64,000 nt of DNA from NCBI GenBank assembly GCA_019802505.1, contig JAFMOC010000448.1, forward strand, positions 433,015 to 497,014, given 5' to 3'. This DNA is from Corydoras sp. C115. Its lineage: Eukaryota; Chordata; Actinopteri; Siluriformes; Callichthyidae. Every line of letters starts with the position of its first letter. The stretch's first letter is position 1. This document shows positions 1 through 11,100 of this stretch, one piece after another. The translations under genes and the position numbers were made by a program. Under the pieces are notes generated by a model. The model was not told where the DNA came from, did not search any database, and worked only from the letters and a program-made list of their open reading frames with translations.

Positions 1-470
1 CTGTCATAACTAGAAATGTATTGTTTGCCAAGCCCTCCAATGGCACATTTAACAAAAAACAAGCCCAAACCTCGATACTACACCCACCATGTTTCACAGA
101 GATGATGATTTTTCATTTTATTTTTTTTTAAGGTCTGTCCGCAGTGTTTTTCTTTCTCCAAACACACCACCTTTCATTTAAAAGATATTTTTCATTCTCA
201 AGCTCCTGCTCCGTGTCCATCTGATCTTCAGCAAACCACAGACAGACAGAATGTTCTTTTTTGTGGGTCAATTCCTTCACACGAATGTTGTTCAGTGTTC
301 TTCTGATTTATGGACATGGACTTCTGGTCTCTTTTAGTTGTTTTTTAGATGCTGTTGGTTGCTTTGTGACCTCGCAGACTCGTAATGCTCTTGGTTTGTT
401 TTATTAATAGAACATCTCTGATTGTGGATTGGTGGAGTTCAAATCCCAACCCTCCTGTTCTGTATGTGGA
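1..470 (-). mobile_element. Degenerate Tc1/mariner-type DNA transposon remnant
   Basis: The text resembles the antisense of a fish Tc1/mariner transposase: a stretch on dialled-back fragments such as 'gatcttcagcaaaccacag' (about 221-240), 'gttgttcagtgttcttctga' and 'gtggattggtggagttcaaa', in the same order as in that family. It is full of gaps and has no open frame, so it is a fossil. The assignment rests on remembered similarity only. A search of a fish repeat library would settle it. Confidence 0.4.
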
Positions 471-1183
471 CTTAAACATTTCTAGTAAAAAGGAAGTTTA
501 ATTGTAACAGTTATGTTGAGGATGCAGCGTGTATGTTAGAGGATGTGTGATTTTGGTTTCTCATACAGCTCCTCAATGTTTGGTCACTTTTTGAAAATCT
601 GCTGAGGGTTTTGTTCAGGATTAATAATGTTTATTAACAGATTGAATTACACGTGACGTAACTTGTCGGCACCAGAATCGACTTTAATTGTTTGATTGGA
701 TCTCCCACTATGATCCATGTCTTGCCTCTCCCTAAATATCTGACCATTAGTGGAAGCTCCAGTAGGTGCATCAATGACCTTCCTCATGCCTTTGATGTCT
801 GGTCATCCCCGATCACCTCACTAACACACTATTCCAGATGTCATTTTTGGATTGGATGTCAGACGAGTCCTCTGGGTGGACAATCATCAGTCCATCCCAC
901 CTGTAGAAGCAGCCCTGATGGTGATCCTGAACACACTTTAAAATCCACAATACAATACATACTAGGCAGTTCAAGATGGAGGCTTTGCTCATGGTCCTCC
1001 TAGAATACCCCTTTCTGACCCCCCCCCCCCAATAATAATATCATCACGGGTAGCTTAAGGGTTTCACTGAACAATAAAAAGATGTGGAAATTCCCCAAAA
1101 TGATCTGACAGATAGTCTGTTGCTTAAAAGGGCATTAATATGATAGGATTCCCGCCAAATGGGGTGTGGCACTCTCACTCAGC

Positions 1184-1214
<31 letters not shown>

Positions 1215-1960
1215 GAGCAAACAAAGTGTCCTCTAATCAACTAAACTTTTTAAAACTTGCTTTAGAACAGTTTCATTGCTTAACCACACGAGTATTCTGC
1301 AACAGTTATTATTTTAAACAATAAGATAACTTTATGATGTCCGGGAAATCCCATCCCCCAAAAACCCCACTGAGGTTATTACTGGCAAGACCCCATCAAG
1401 CCTCCACAGGAACCAGGGCTGATGCACCTCCAGGGTTCACGATCTTTAACCAGAAGACTAAAAATACTCATCTCAAAAACGGCAATGTTAAAAACAAACC
1501 ACAAATTCAACTAAAATTCCAAATGATAATAAAGTAAAGGGTGCTTGTGATTCAGGGTGTGATGTCCTGAAGATTCTGTTAAGTTTAGTACCAATTCTAA
1601 TCTACCACAGTCGAGCTGGATCATCTGAGCCATTAAAGCGTATTGATTTTAATATTACAGGAGAATCAATAAACGAAATCGTACATCAAGTCCTGATAAC
1701 ACAGACCCGACTAATCAGGGTGTATATACAGTAAAGTTCACTTCATGGTAATCTGAGTGACCCCTCAAAAATAAAAACGTGGATTTTTTTTTTGTCATGA
1801 TTGAGGAGCTGCAGTGGGTGTGGTCATAACCATGTGGTGTTGACCTGAATTCTGCAATTTTTTGAGCATGTTCATCGTGTAGTATATAAACAAAAGATTG
1901 TAGCTGGTAAGTGCTGACCAAAGTCTGAGGTCTCTTTCTGCAAATGATTTGGTATTTCTG
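471..1960. other. Non-coding stretch, no gene recognised
   Basis: I see no exon with convincing splice sites and no protein family here. It contains a C-run at about 1019-1030 and an (AC)n dinucleotide array at about 1184-1210. The open stretch at 692-1003 on the plus strand encodes no recognisable product. Confidence 0.5.
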
Positions 1961-1969
1961 ATGGTTTAA

Positions 1970-2400
1970 TCCATGATGCCAATCACCACCATCCTCACCG
2001 ACCCACCTGTAAGCTGGACCATGGAGAGGATGTGCCGCTGGTCACCTTCCTTGTTGTTCTCGTTCAATACAAACGGCCGGTCCATCTGGTCGGGTCAGTG
2101 TTCCAGTCATCACTCTACAGAACTGAGTTCTATCAACACAGCATGCCTCTCCAAATCCATTTTGTTCTCCTTCAGTTGATCTTCTCTGCACTTCTTGTTC
2201 AAAAGTAACTTGTGTAATGAAGAGTCCTCCAAAGTTGGCTGTAGCCTTCATCAGGATATCCTTGGTCTCTGTTATCAGGCAGTTCTTCCTGTTGTCCTTA
2301 TCAGGTGGCTCAGGCTTCTGGATGAACAGAGAACGTTCTCTCATACATCAACGGGTCTGCAGCCGATGCGTAGAGTTTTAACTCCTGGATAAAACCTCGT
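1970..2400 (-). other. Unrecognised coding-like stretch, probably broken
   Basis: On the minus strand a 100-codon open frame (2344 to 2042) is free of stops and rich in charged residues. The other two minus frames also have protein-like runs just outside it. This looks like an old gene or element fragment broken by frameshifts. I do not recognise a family and propose no function. There are no obvious splice sites at its ends. Confidence 0.25.
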
Positions 2401-2704
2401 ATGGTCTCTAAGGAATGGTAAAGGTCTCAATATTCATCTTGTGATGTTGAAATCTCTGACTTCATGTGTTCTGTTTCCATTGCATCATACTGACCTCCCG
2501 CTGGTCATTATATAAGACATTGCAGCTGCAGACCAAGAACTCTGGTTTCAGTTCAACAGGAGTTACGAGGACTGATTCGGGAACTGCGTTCTGAGTTTAT
2601 GGTGAGTTTAAAGTTTTCCTTCCTTTGTTTAGTCGTTTCTTATGTTTGGCTCATTTTTGGGACTGCGTACACTCTTTACTCTGTTAACAGTGAAGAGATG
2701 AAAA

Positions 2705-2730
2705 TGTGCGTGTGTGCGTGCGTGCGTGCG

Positions 2731-2774
<44 letters not shown>
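2705..2774. repeat. (TG)n microsatellite
   Basis: About 70 bp of alternating TG with a few GC interruptions at its start. The open frames across it are artefacts of the repeat. Confidence 0.95.
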
Positions 2775-2775
<1 letters not shown>

Positions 2776-2979
2776 CATGGCTTGTGCATGGGCATGTGCT
2801 TTTACAAACATTTTTCTATATCCTCATACAGTAACCTTAAACATCTGACTTCTTTCTTCAAATAAGGGTTCTTAAACTTTTCAGATCATGTGGAACCCAT
2901 TAACAAACCAAAACTTTTAAGTGCCATCTCTGTTTTTCATCCCAGAATGACATACGGCAAACATCAATCAGGTGTGAGT

Positions 2980-3130
2980 CTATATTAGTTTCAAGTTTAT
3001 TTGTCATTTGTGCTCCATGTTGGGACATGTGCACATAGAAATTCTTAAGGTGAGGCATCAGGATATAAACTCTACATAGAAGATAAAATGAAATACACAA
3101 TATTTACATATGTACAGTATGCGCCAAAAA

Positions 3131-3164
<34 letters not shown>

Positions 3165-3480
3165 TATAATTTAAAGTGACATAGTGTAAAGTGACTTAGT
3201 AAAAAGCAGGAGTGTGGGAGTTTTTAACTGTTCATTTGGTTTAGTAGCCTGATGACTTGCGGGTAAACACTGTTCATAAGCCGGGTCGTTTTGGCCGGGA
3301 AGCTGCGGTACCTTCTGCCTGATGGCAGTGAGGTGAACCGTCCATGTGCTGGATGACCGCTGTCCAGCTGGATTCTACGAATCTTCCTTGTGCTGCGGGT
3401 CTGGTAGATGTCCACAAGAGCAGGGAGTTTATTCCCAATTATGGACTCAGCTGTCCTCACCACCCTCTTCATATTAAAGC
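2980..3480 (-). mobile_element. 3' end of a non-LTR retrotransposon (CR1/L2/Rex-like LINE)
   Basis: Read on the minus strand, 3480 to about 3230 encodes the C-terminal end of a LINE ORF2. The run 'RTAESIIGNKLPALVDIYQT' and the downstream 'LPSGRRYRS' with 'TTRLMNSVYP' match the conserved C-terminal pattern of fish CR1/L2-type reverse transcriptase polyproteins. Below it, about 3100-2980 is the 3'UTR. The same UTR recurs on the plus strand at 62070-62190. A poly-A/(TA)n tract at 3126-3167 interrupts the UTR. The copy is 5'-truncated, as is usual for LINEs. Confidence 0.65.
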
Positions 3481-3489
3481 AAATATCAA

Positions 3490-3600
3490 AGTTAGGAGAG
3501 GGCGTGGCATTACTGTGAAAAAATCCCAAAAACAGAGGTATTGTTGGGCGCCATGCACAGCGGAGTACCGTTCCACCTGTTTCCCATGATTCATTCAACC
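3490..3600. repeat. Short interspersed repeat, also at 27316-27420
   Basis: The run around 'agagggcgtggcattactgt' and its continuation to 'ttccacctgtttccc' is matched by 27316-27420 in an intron of gene B1 with about 80% identity by eye. The repeat contains a small inverted pair (aaagaggtg/cacctcttt in the 27.3 kb copy). I cannot name the family. Confidence 0.5.
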
Positions 3601-3685
3601 TGGGTGACACAGTGGCTTAGTGCTGAGCATGTTCTCCTCTCAGTGCTGGGGATCCAGGTTTGAATCTCTGGGTGATCAATGTCCT
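3601..3685 (+). mobile_element. tRNA-derived SINE, head fragment
   Basis: Only the head of the abundant SINE of this window is present: an A-box-like 'tggcttagtg' and a B-box-like 'ggtttgaatctc'. The body is missing. The full-length reference copy is at 42224-42571. Confidence 0.6.
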
Positions 3686-3864
3686 GTTGTTTTTAATTTA
3701 TGGAAGTAAGTTTACATCTCCATCAGAATCAGTGAAAGCTGGTTTTGGTTCTGAATCCAGTTGCTTGATCATTTTTGTTATTTTTGTCTCCACGTTGCTA
3801 ATAACTGAGCTGGATTTATTATTCCGACACATTTGGGTCTGTAGAACTGCAACCTAATAGAAAT

Positions 3865-4083
3865 GAGTTGGTAATGGGCGTGGTGAGGATAACAACACCG
3901 GGTGTAGTTGATGCAGGGCAGGGCAAATCCATGCTTTTAAACTGGGGGAGGAAACGGGAGAACTCGGAGGAAACCCACACAGACGCGGGGAGAACATGCA
4001 AACTTCACCCAGATTGGAATTTGAACCTAGAATCCCCAGCATGAGAGGAGAGCATGCCAACCACTAAGCGACCGTGCCCCACA
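3865..4083 (-). mobile_element. tRNA-derived SINE, partial
   Basis: Minus-strand copy of the same SINE. Its head is at the right end ('ccactaagcgaccgtgcccc'), and it reads leftwards through the conserved 'gaggaaacccacacagacg' body segment. The 3' tail is missing. Confidence 0.75.
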
Positions 4084-4534
4084 GCAAAAGCATTTTTAAT
4101 TTAATTTTGAATTCTTGCTTTTTTCTTTAAAAAAAAAAAAAAAATTTAATTTTGAAAGCTGTACATTATACTGCAGTTCATAAGTTTTTAATTATCAATA
4201 AAGATAAATGTGAGACATCAGACAAAATCCATTCATATAAAACAAAAAAAAAATTGCTATTCAGTTTTGTTTAATAAAAATAGTTTACAATATAAATGAC
4301 ATTTATTGAAACTCACGTTTTTTTTTTTTAATGTGGTTTGATATCAAGTCTATAATACAACAGTGACCCCTGGAGGACATTAATGTAGTAACAGGATAAA
4401 AATGCGCAACATATTAAATCAATCAAAGAAAAATTAAAAATAAAGTCTTTTATAGGTTTCACTTGTCATAACCCAAAAATACATATTTAACTCTTTGATA
4501 TTTATGATGATTATAAACATTTTCGCCACAAAAT
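4084..4534. other. A/T-rich spacer, left edge of the duplicated unit
   Basis: No gene seen. From about 4320 the sequence ('aatgtggtttgatatcaagt' onward) is repeated at about 30133-30343 and marks the left limit of the large tandem duplication. An A-run (4129-4144) and a T-run (4319-4330) flank it. Confidence 0.6.
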
Positions 4535-5551
4535 GTTCCTGAGTGGGCACTGTGGGTCCAGTTCCTGAGTGGGCACTGTGGGTCCAGTTCCTGAGTGGAC
4601 ACTGTGGGTCCAGTTGCTGAGTGGTCACTGTGGGTCCAGTTCCTGAGTGGGCACTGTGGGTCCAGTTCCTGAGTGGGCACTATTGGTCCAGTTGCTGAGT
4701 GGTCACTGTGGGTCCAGTTGCTGAGTGGGCACTGTGGGTCCAGTTCCTGAGTGGGCACTGTGGGTCCAGTTGCTGAGTGGGCACTGTGGGTCCAGTTGCT
4801 GAGTGGGCACTGTGGGTCCAGTTGCTGAGTGGGCACTGTGGGTCCAGTTCCTGAGTGGGCACTGTGGGTCCAGTTCCTGAGTGGGCACTGTGGGTCCAGT
4901 TCCTGAGTGGGCACTGTGGGTCCAGTTCCTGAGTGGGCACTCTGGGTCCAGTTCCTGAGTGGGCACTGTGGGTCCAGTTGCTGAGTGGGCACTGTGGGTC
5001 CAGTTGCTGAGTGGGCACTGTGGGTCCAGTTGCTGAGTGGGCACTGTGGGTCCAGTTCCTGAGTGGACACTCTGGGTCCAGTTCCTGAGTGGGCACTGTG
5101 GGTCCAGTTCCTGAGTGGGCACTGTGGGTCCAGTTGCTGAGTGGGCACTGTGGGTCCAGTTGCTGAGTGGGCACTGTGGGTCCAGTTGCTGAGTGGGCAC
5201 TGTGGGTCCAGTTCCTGAGTGGGCACTGTGGGTCCAGTTGCTGAATGGGCACTGTGGGTCCAGTTCCTGAGTGGGCACTGTGGGTCCAGTTCCTGAGTGG
5301 GCACTGTGGGTCCAGTTCCTGAGTGGGCACTGTGGGTCCAGTTCCTGAGTGGGCACTGTGTGTCGAGTTCCTGATTGGGCACTGTGGGTCCAGTTCCTGA
5401 GTGGGCACTGTGGGTCCAGTTCCTGAGTGGGCACTGTGGGTCCAGTTGCTGAGTGGGCACTGTGGGTCCAGTTGCTGAGTGGGCACTGTGGGTCCAGTTG
5501 CTGAGTGGGCACTGTGGGTCCAGTTGCTGAGTGGGCACTGTGGGTCCAGTT
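4535..5551. repeat. 26-bp minisatellite, about 39 copies
   Basis: Tandem array of a 26-bp unit (gttcctgagtgggcactgtg followed by ggtcca). Two main variants alternate irregularly ('ttcctgag' and 'ttgctgag'), with rare point variants. The unit has no stop codon in any minus-strand frame, so three long overlapping false frames arise. The paralogous array at 30344-30516 has only about 6.6 units. It lies upstream of gene A1. Confidence 0.97.
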
Positions 5552-5715
5552 CTATTAAAAGCGCTGGGTTTCCTTCAAAGATATAAATAATAATTAATTT
5601 AATTACTAATTTTAATAAGTGATGTAAGTGAAGTTTCCACTTGGCTTTAGGTTCATTTATCTGAATAGGAACTTTTGAGAATACAAATTCTTATAAACTG
5701 TTACTATCTTTAGAG

Positions 5716-5787
<72 letters not shown>

Positions 5788-6104
5788 ACCAGTGCAATGC
5801 AGAATTACAAACTGTACAGTATTCAAATTATATTAGATTGTATTTGGGCGGGGGGGGGGGGGGGGTCAGATAACGATCAGGTTTGATAATTCTGCAGTGC
5901 AGCTGGTTCTCTTCATAATTTCTGACTGTGTTGTTATCATTTGTAAGTCGCTTTGAATAAAAACATCTTCTAAATGTAAATGTAAATGTAAATCTGTTTC
6001 TGAATCAGTGAATCAGATGCTGGGTGACGACACGTTCTAATAAATAAGATGAGACAGGACCTTATAGACGCCTTCCTTCACTTGTCACGTGGTGTGTGTG
6101 TGTG
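5552..6104. repeat. Spacer with (TG)n array and L2-type LINE tail
   Basis: An A/T-rich spacer is followed by a (TG)n array at 5718-5784 and a plus-strand L2-like LINE 3' tail at about 5845-5995. The tail has a G-run, then 'gatcaggtttgataattctg', then the fish LINE/SINE terminal motif around 'gtaagtcgctttgaataaaa' with atgtaa repeats. The same tail occurs at 44440-44590 and 62680-62845. Confidence 0.7.
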
Positions 6105-6176
6105 TGTGTGTGTGACCACACAGCCTGCTGAGCGCTGACAGTTCTGCACTCTACAGAATTTCACCTTAAATCAGAT
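6105..6176 (+). other. Possible 5' untranslated exon of gene A1
   Basis: A GC-richer stretch ends in a strong donor (cagat|gtaagt at 6177). The next plausible acceptor is at 8160, just before the A1 start codon. This would give a first intron of 2 kb. The corresponding DNA is absent upstream of gene A2. No TATA box is obvious. This is inference from one donor site and context. Confidence 0.3.
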
Positions 6177-6984
6177 GTAAGTACAATTTACACTTCTGTT
6201 TTAAAGACTTTTAGACCTTTTCTCTCATTAATGCAGCGTTGATGTAATTAAATTAAAGTTAAATGAATGTTTTTATTCTTTATTCATAACTAATCCACAG
6301 TACTGTGGAATAAATAATAAACTAAACTCGTCTTACTGAGAGTGACTTAAAATCCACATTTCAGTTTGCACAGCGCTGATTAAATGAAGTTTTGTTGATT
6401 GCATTATTCATTTATCTAAATCATTTTATTTTTTATTTAATTTAGAGTTATTTAATCTTTGCACTTGCATTTGTGTCACGTTGTATGTTTCAGGGTTTTT
6501 TTTTTTCTGGTGTGTTAAACTCAGTAAAGTAAGTTGTAACAGCAAATTAAAACTGATTTAAATTTTTAGAAAATTGTATTTAGTTCATTTGAAGAATAAG
6601 TACAACATTAATATTTAATGAAAACCTCAGGACTCTGCAACAAAGTTTTACATGGCGTTCGGCTGTTCAGTAATGAATTATAAAACTATTTTTAACGTCT
6701 GATGGAATCGATCGTTTATCACAGCAGGTGTTTCCTGTTGATTCTCATTTGGCCACATATTAATACAATATGGTAATTTAAACAATACCACATCCAATCA
6801 ACATGCAGTCAAAAGAAAAGTACAGCCTCTTAATATTCTCTGGTTTACATTCAAATATTATTTACAGAAGGTTTAATAATAAAGTAAATACAACCTCGCA
6901 TAAAATACAACTAATTTACATGAACCAGTGGTTTATAGAACCACATTTATAAACTACTTTTATAAAAAAAAAAAAAAAAAATGC

Positions 6985-7200
6985 TCATCCAGGGGAGGCG
7001 TTCTCAATCACACACACATACACACTCTATAGAGGGCAATTTGGAGCATTCAATTTACCTTGAATCCAAGTTTTTGAACGGTGGGAGGAAATCGGAGAAC
7101 CCGGGGAGAACATGCGAAGTCCACCCAGATTGGGATTCGAACTGGGATCCCCAGTGCTGAGAGGCGAACGTGCTAACCACTAAGCCACGTACTGCCCTGC
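6985..7200 (-). mobile_element. tRNA-derived SINE, minus strand
   Basis: Copy of the window's abundant SINE in the putative first intron of gene A1. The tRNA-like head is at the right end ('ctaaccactaagccacgtac'; B-box complement 'gggattcgaactgggatc'). It is truncated at the tail. Confidence 0.8.
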
Positions 7201-7295
7201 TGTGCATTTTATTTTTGTATTTTTTTTTATTAAACATGTTAAAATACAGATTTCATTCTAATTAAAAGTCAAATGCGGATCATATATAATCCTGT

Positions 7296-7515
7296 TCTCA
7301 TGCATTTACATTACATTTAGTCATTTATTGGACGCTTTAATACAAAGCGACTTACACAAGGTGAACACAGGGTTAATCACAACATCCCTGGAGCAATGAG
7401 GGTTAAGGGTCTTGCTCATGGACCCACACTGGTAACTTCAGTGGACCTGAGATTTGAACCCACAACCTTCAGATTGATAACCCAACACCCTGACCACTGA
7501 GCTACCACCCTCATG
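7296..7515 (-). mobile_element. Second SINE family, minus strand
   Basis: Begins with the complement of the common fish LINE/SINE terminal motif ('tttagtcatttattggacgc', 'aaagcgacttac'). It ends in a tRNA-like head ('gaccactgagctaccaccc', B-box complement 'gatttgaacccacaac'). This is the typical build of a teleost SINE sharing a 3' tail with an L2-type LINE. Confidence 0.7.
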
Positions 7516-8177
7516 CATATGTTTAAAAAAGCCGAACTGAACTGTTCATATGAACATCCATCTGTACAGTGTATGTTCAAGCCTGAAAGTATACATCATC
7601 ACACGGCTGCTAAGAGAACTGAATATTATAATTAAATAAACTAAATTGTAGTTTATTTTATTATAATAATCTTAGATTGTCTTCAACCACATCGCAAACA
7701 AATAAATGACCCGTGGAACCTGCAGAGCAGAAGGGAATAGCCATCACTGCATTTCAACCTGATTTCAATAAAATAATTCAATTCCATCATAATTAAAAAA
7801 AACAATTTCTTAATCACATTCATGTTTTTACTACCATCAACCCCTTCAATTCAATTCTTTTTTTTTATTTAATAAGTATTTGCTGATTTCAATTTATACA
7901 TGAGTCGTGTTTAAAATACAAAATGTCCGCAGTTATATTTTTTATCAGTAATATTTTTGGTACACTAATGAAGGTCTGCTTAGAGATTAAGATACTGAAG
8001 AACATTAATGATTCTGTAATCCTCACCAGTGTCCCTACATGACCTTCTGAAGTGATTCCACTATCGACCGAATATAGTCCTTTATATATAAAAACAATTT
8101 ACATGTATAATTAAAAAAAAAAAACTGCTGAATTTAAACACATTTCTGATTTCTCCACAGATTACCAAACCTGCAGG

Positions 8178-11100
8178 ATGGATCGGCTGTCCAAGCTGCT
8201 GATCACGATGCTTTATCTCCAGGGTACAGATCTACATTCATTAACATTAACTAAACATGAAGTAGAACAGCAATGTTTAATGCTTTTATCTTTTTTCTAA
8301 ATCTTTGTTGAAATCTTAATTATTATTATTATTATTATTAGTAGTAGTAGTAGTAGTAGTATAACATTTACTGTATAGTGAAATAGGATTTTGTCACTTA
8401 AAGCCTGTTAGATGTGATAGTTTCATGCAGATGTTAATTCACACGTCTGAGCATTCACACGTCAAGTTTTTACCGCACCAAACAGAAACAATAAAATTAG
8501 AGTTAAATGGCAAACCACAGCTTACAGTCTGGTGTTTATTGTAAAAGACCTTGAATCTGATATATATAAATAATGTGAATTTATTTCACATTAACGAACT
8601 GCTTAATGTGCATTACTTTAGAATTTATCAGGCTCGACAGTCATCTTATAGTTTGCTTTATTAAATTTTAATTGAATGGAATTATTTCTTTATAAACAAC
8701 AAACTGGGAGTTTTTACATAGCGTTGAATGACTTTATAAAAGAAAGAAGTCATTTCAGCTCATGGAACTCTGTTCACTCATGTATTTTGTGCACTCATGT
8801 AGCTTTGTGACAATGTACTGTTGTAAAAAGCGCTATATAAATAAAATTACTTGAACTTGTACTTATTAATGTTTTCACAGTGGTCATCAGCTCTGTGGTT
8901 TCTGATGTATGGAAGGCAATAACTGAGTCTAAAATCAATGGACTGGTCACGTCTTGTGTTGTGTTGCCCTGCACATTTGATTATCCGGGTTTTCTACGCT
9001 CAGACTCTAAAATAAGAGGAATCTGGCACACTGAAAAAAATCAAAAAGAGAATATTTATTACGATGGCAATATCGATGTTGTAGACAATTTCAAAGGCCG
9101 CACAAGACTGACGGGACGATTGGGTGAAAAAAACTGCTCTTTGGAAATCGATAAACTTCGAGATCACGATCAGGGTCCATTCTGTTTCAGAGCTGAAATC
9201 CCTGAACTAGATAAATTTTCTTTTGTTGAAGCATGTGTGTTGATCACCATGAAAGGTGAGTATAGGTAGAGGACATGAACACCTTTTAGTTACCATCAAT
9301 AACATAAAAACATGTGTAAAGTAGCATATCAACATATAAATAATGTCTGAAAATTAGAAACCCATATATGATTTATAAAAAGTACATTTCTGAGACCAGA
9401 CCTAAGTGTTAGTTTAAGAATAAATTTAAATTGGTGTAAAGGCTATGCAGTTTACAGATGGGGTAAAAAAAATGATGATAAATGTAAAACAATAATAACA
9501 CCATGGGTCAAAATAATTTTCATATTGTTTTGACACAATCAGCAGCGCGCTAGAGAGAAAAGAGCCATGTTTAAAAGATGTATTGTGTTTTTATTAAAAC
9601 AAATATAAACTGTAATAGATAGCAGACATGTTATAATGATAATTATTATTGTTGTTGTTATAATTATTAGTATTATTATGTTTATTGTATTTCTATAGTG
9701 GAACCAGAAGAACTAACTTTGAATCATGAAGAGTTCTTTAAAGAGGGAGAGTCTGCTATGTTTCATTGCTATGTAAAACACACATGCCCCTCACATCAAC
9801 CCGTCATCGAGTGGAATCGAAAGGATAAGGTCACTACGTACTATAAGGACATGGGTCATGGAGTTTGGGAGGTTGAGTCTGTTCTGACCTTCACCGTTAC
9901 AGAAGCAGATGATCACACAAAAATCACCTGCACCTCCCGTCATCATGGGGGCAAGACGGCGACAAAAAGTCGAACTCTATTCATAAAACGTAATTTAAAT
10001 CACACAACGTAATCATTACTTAGGTTTCAAATGACAGTGATAATAGTTACATGTATTTCCATCCATCCATCATCTTTCTCTATATCCTCTACTAGGGTCT
10101 TGGGGGGGTTCCCATGCCCATCCAGGGGAGAACATTTTGGGCGATGGGCAGATACACCCAGGACAGAGTGCCAATCTATTGTTGGGCACACACTCATTCA
10201 CACACACACACACACACACAAACATACATATATGTTGAAATTTGGAGCATTCAATATACCTTTGATCCATGTTTTTGGACTGTGGGAGGTAACTGGAGAA
10301 CCCGGAGGAAACCCACACGGACACGGGGAGAACATGGAAAATCCACCCACATGCTAACCACTAAACCACATATATCTACGGGCGGCACGGTGGCTAAGTG
10401 GTTGGCATGTTCTCCTCTCAGCGCTAGGGATTCCTGGTTTGAATCCCAATCTGGGTGTAGTTTGCATGTTCTCCCCGTGTCCGCATGGGTTTCCCCCGGG
10501 TTCTCCGGTTTCCTCCCACAGTCCAAAAACATGGTTCAAGGTCAATTAAATTCTGCAAATTGCCCCATATAGAGTGTGTGTGTGTGTCTGTGAGTGAGTG
10601 TGTGCCCAGTGATAGATTGGCGCCCTGTCCTGGGTGTATCTGCCTAGTGCTCTAAACTTTTCTCCCCTGGATGGGCATAGGGAACCCCCCCAGAACCCCA
10701 GTAGAGGTTTAAGTGGAAGATAATGAATGAATGACTGAATTTATAAACCTTCTAAACGGCATGTCATGTCATATGCAGTGTTTAAATACTTATGTTTTAT
10801 ATTTCAATACTGTGTATTACTGTTTTAGGCAAAGCAAATCTAATGCACATCATTATTCCCGTGGCTGCTGTTGTCGGAACTGCCATCTTGTTTGGAGGAG
10901 TGTGTTTCTTTGTGAATAAGAGATACAAGTAAGTCTGAATAAAAATACTCTCACGTCATAATTTTGTTCACCAGGTTAAATAATCACAGCAGCAGTGTAT
11001 TCACAACATCACTTTAAACATTTACATTAAAACGGAAGGTTTTGTAGACCAGAACCACATGTGTAACTTGATTATGTGTTATGAATGCCTTCATTTAACC

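Noticed and set aside
4459..5538. 359-codon minus-strand frame and two overlapping frames of 268-269 codons
   Set aside because: They are the 26-bp minisatellite read in three frames. The unit has no stop on the minus strand and its length is not a multiple of three, so all frames stay open by chance.
10031..10572. Several open frames on both strands in the A1 intron
   Set aside because: All lie within the head-to-head SINE pair; similar peptides recur wherever the SINE occurs.
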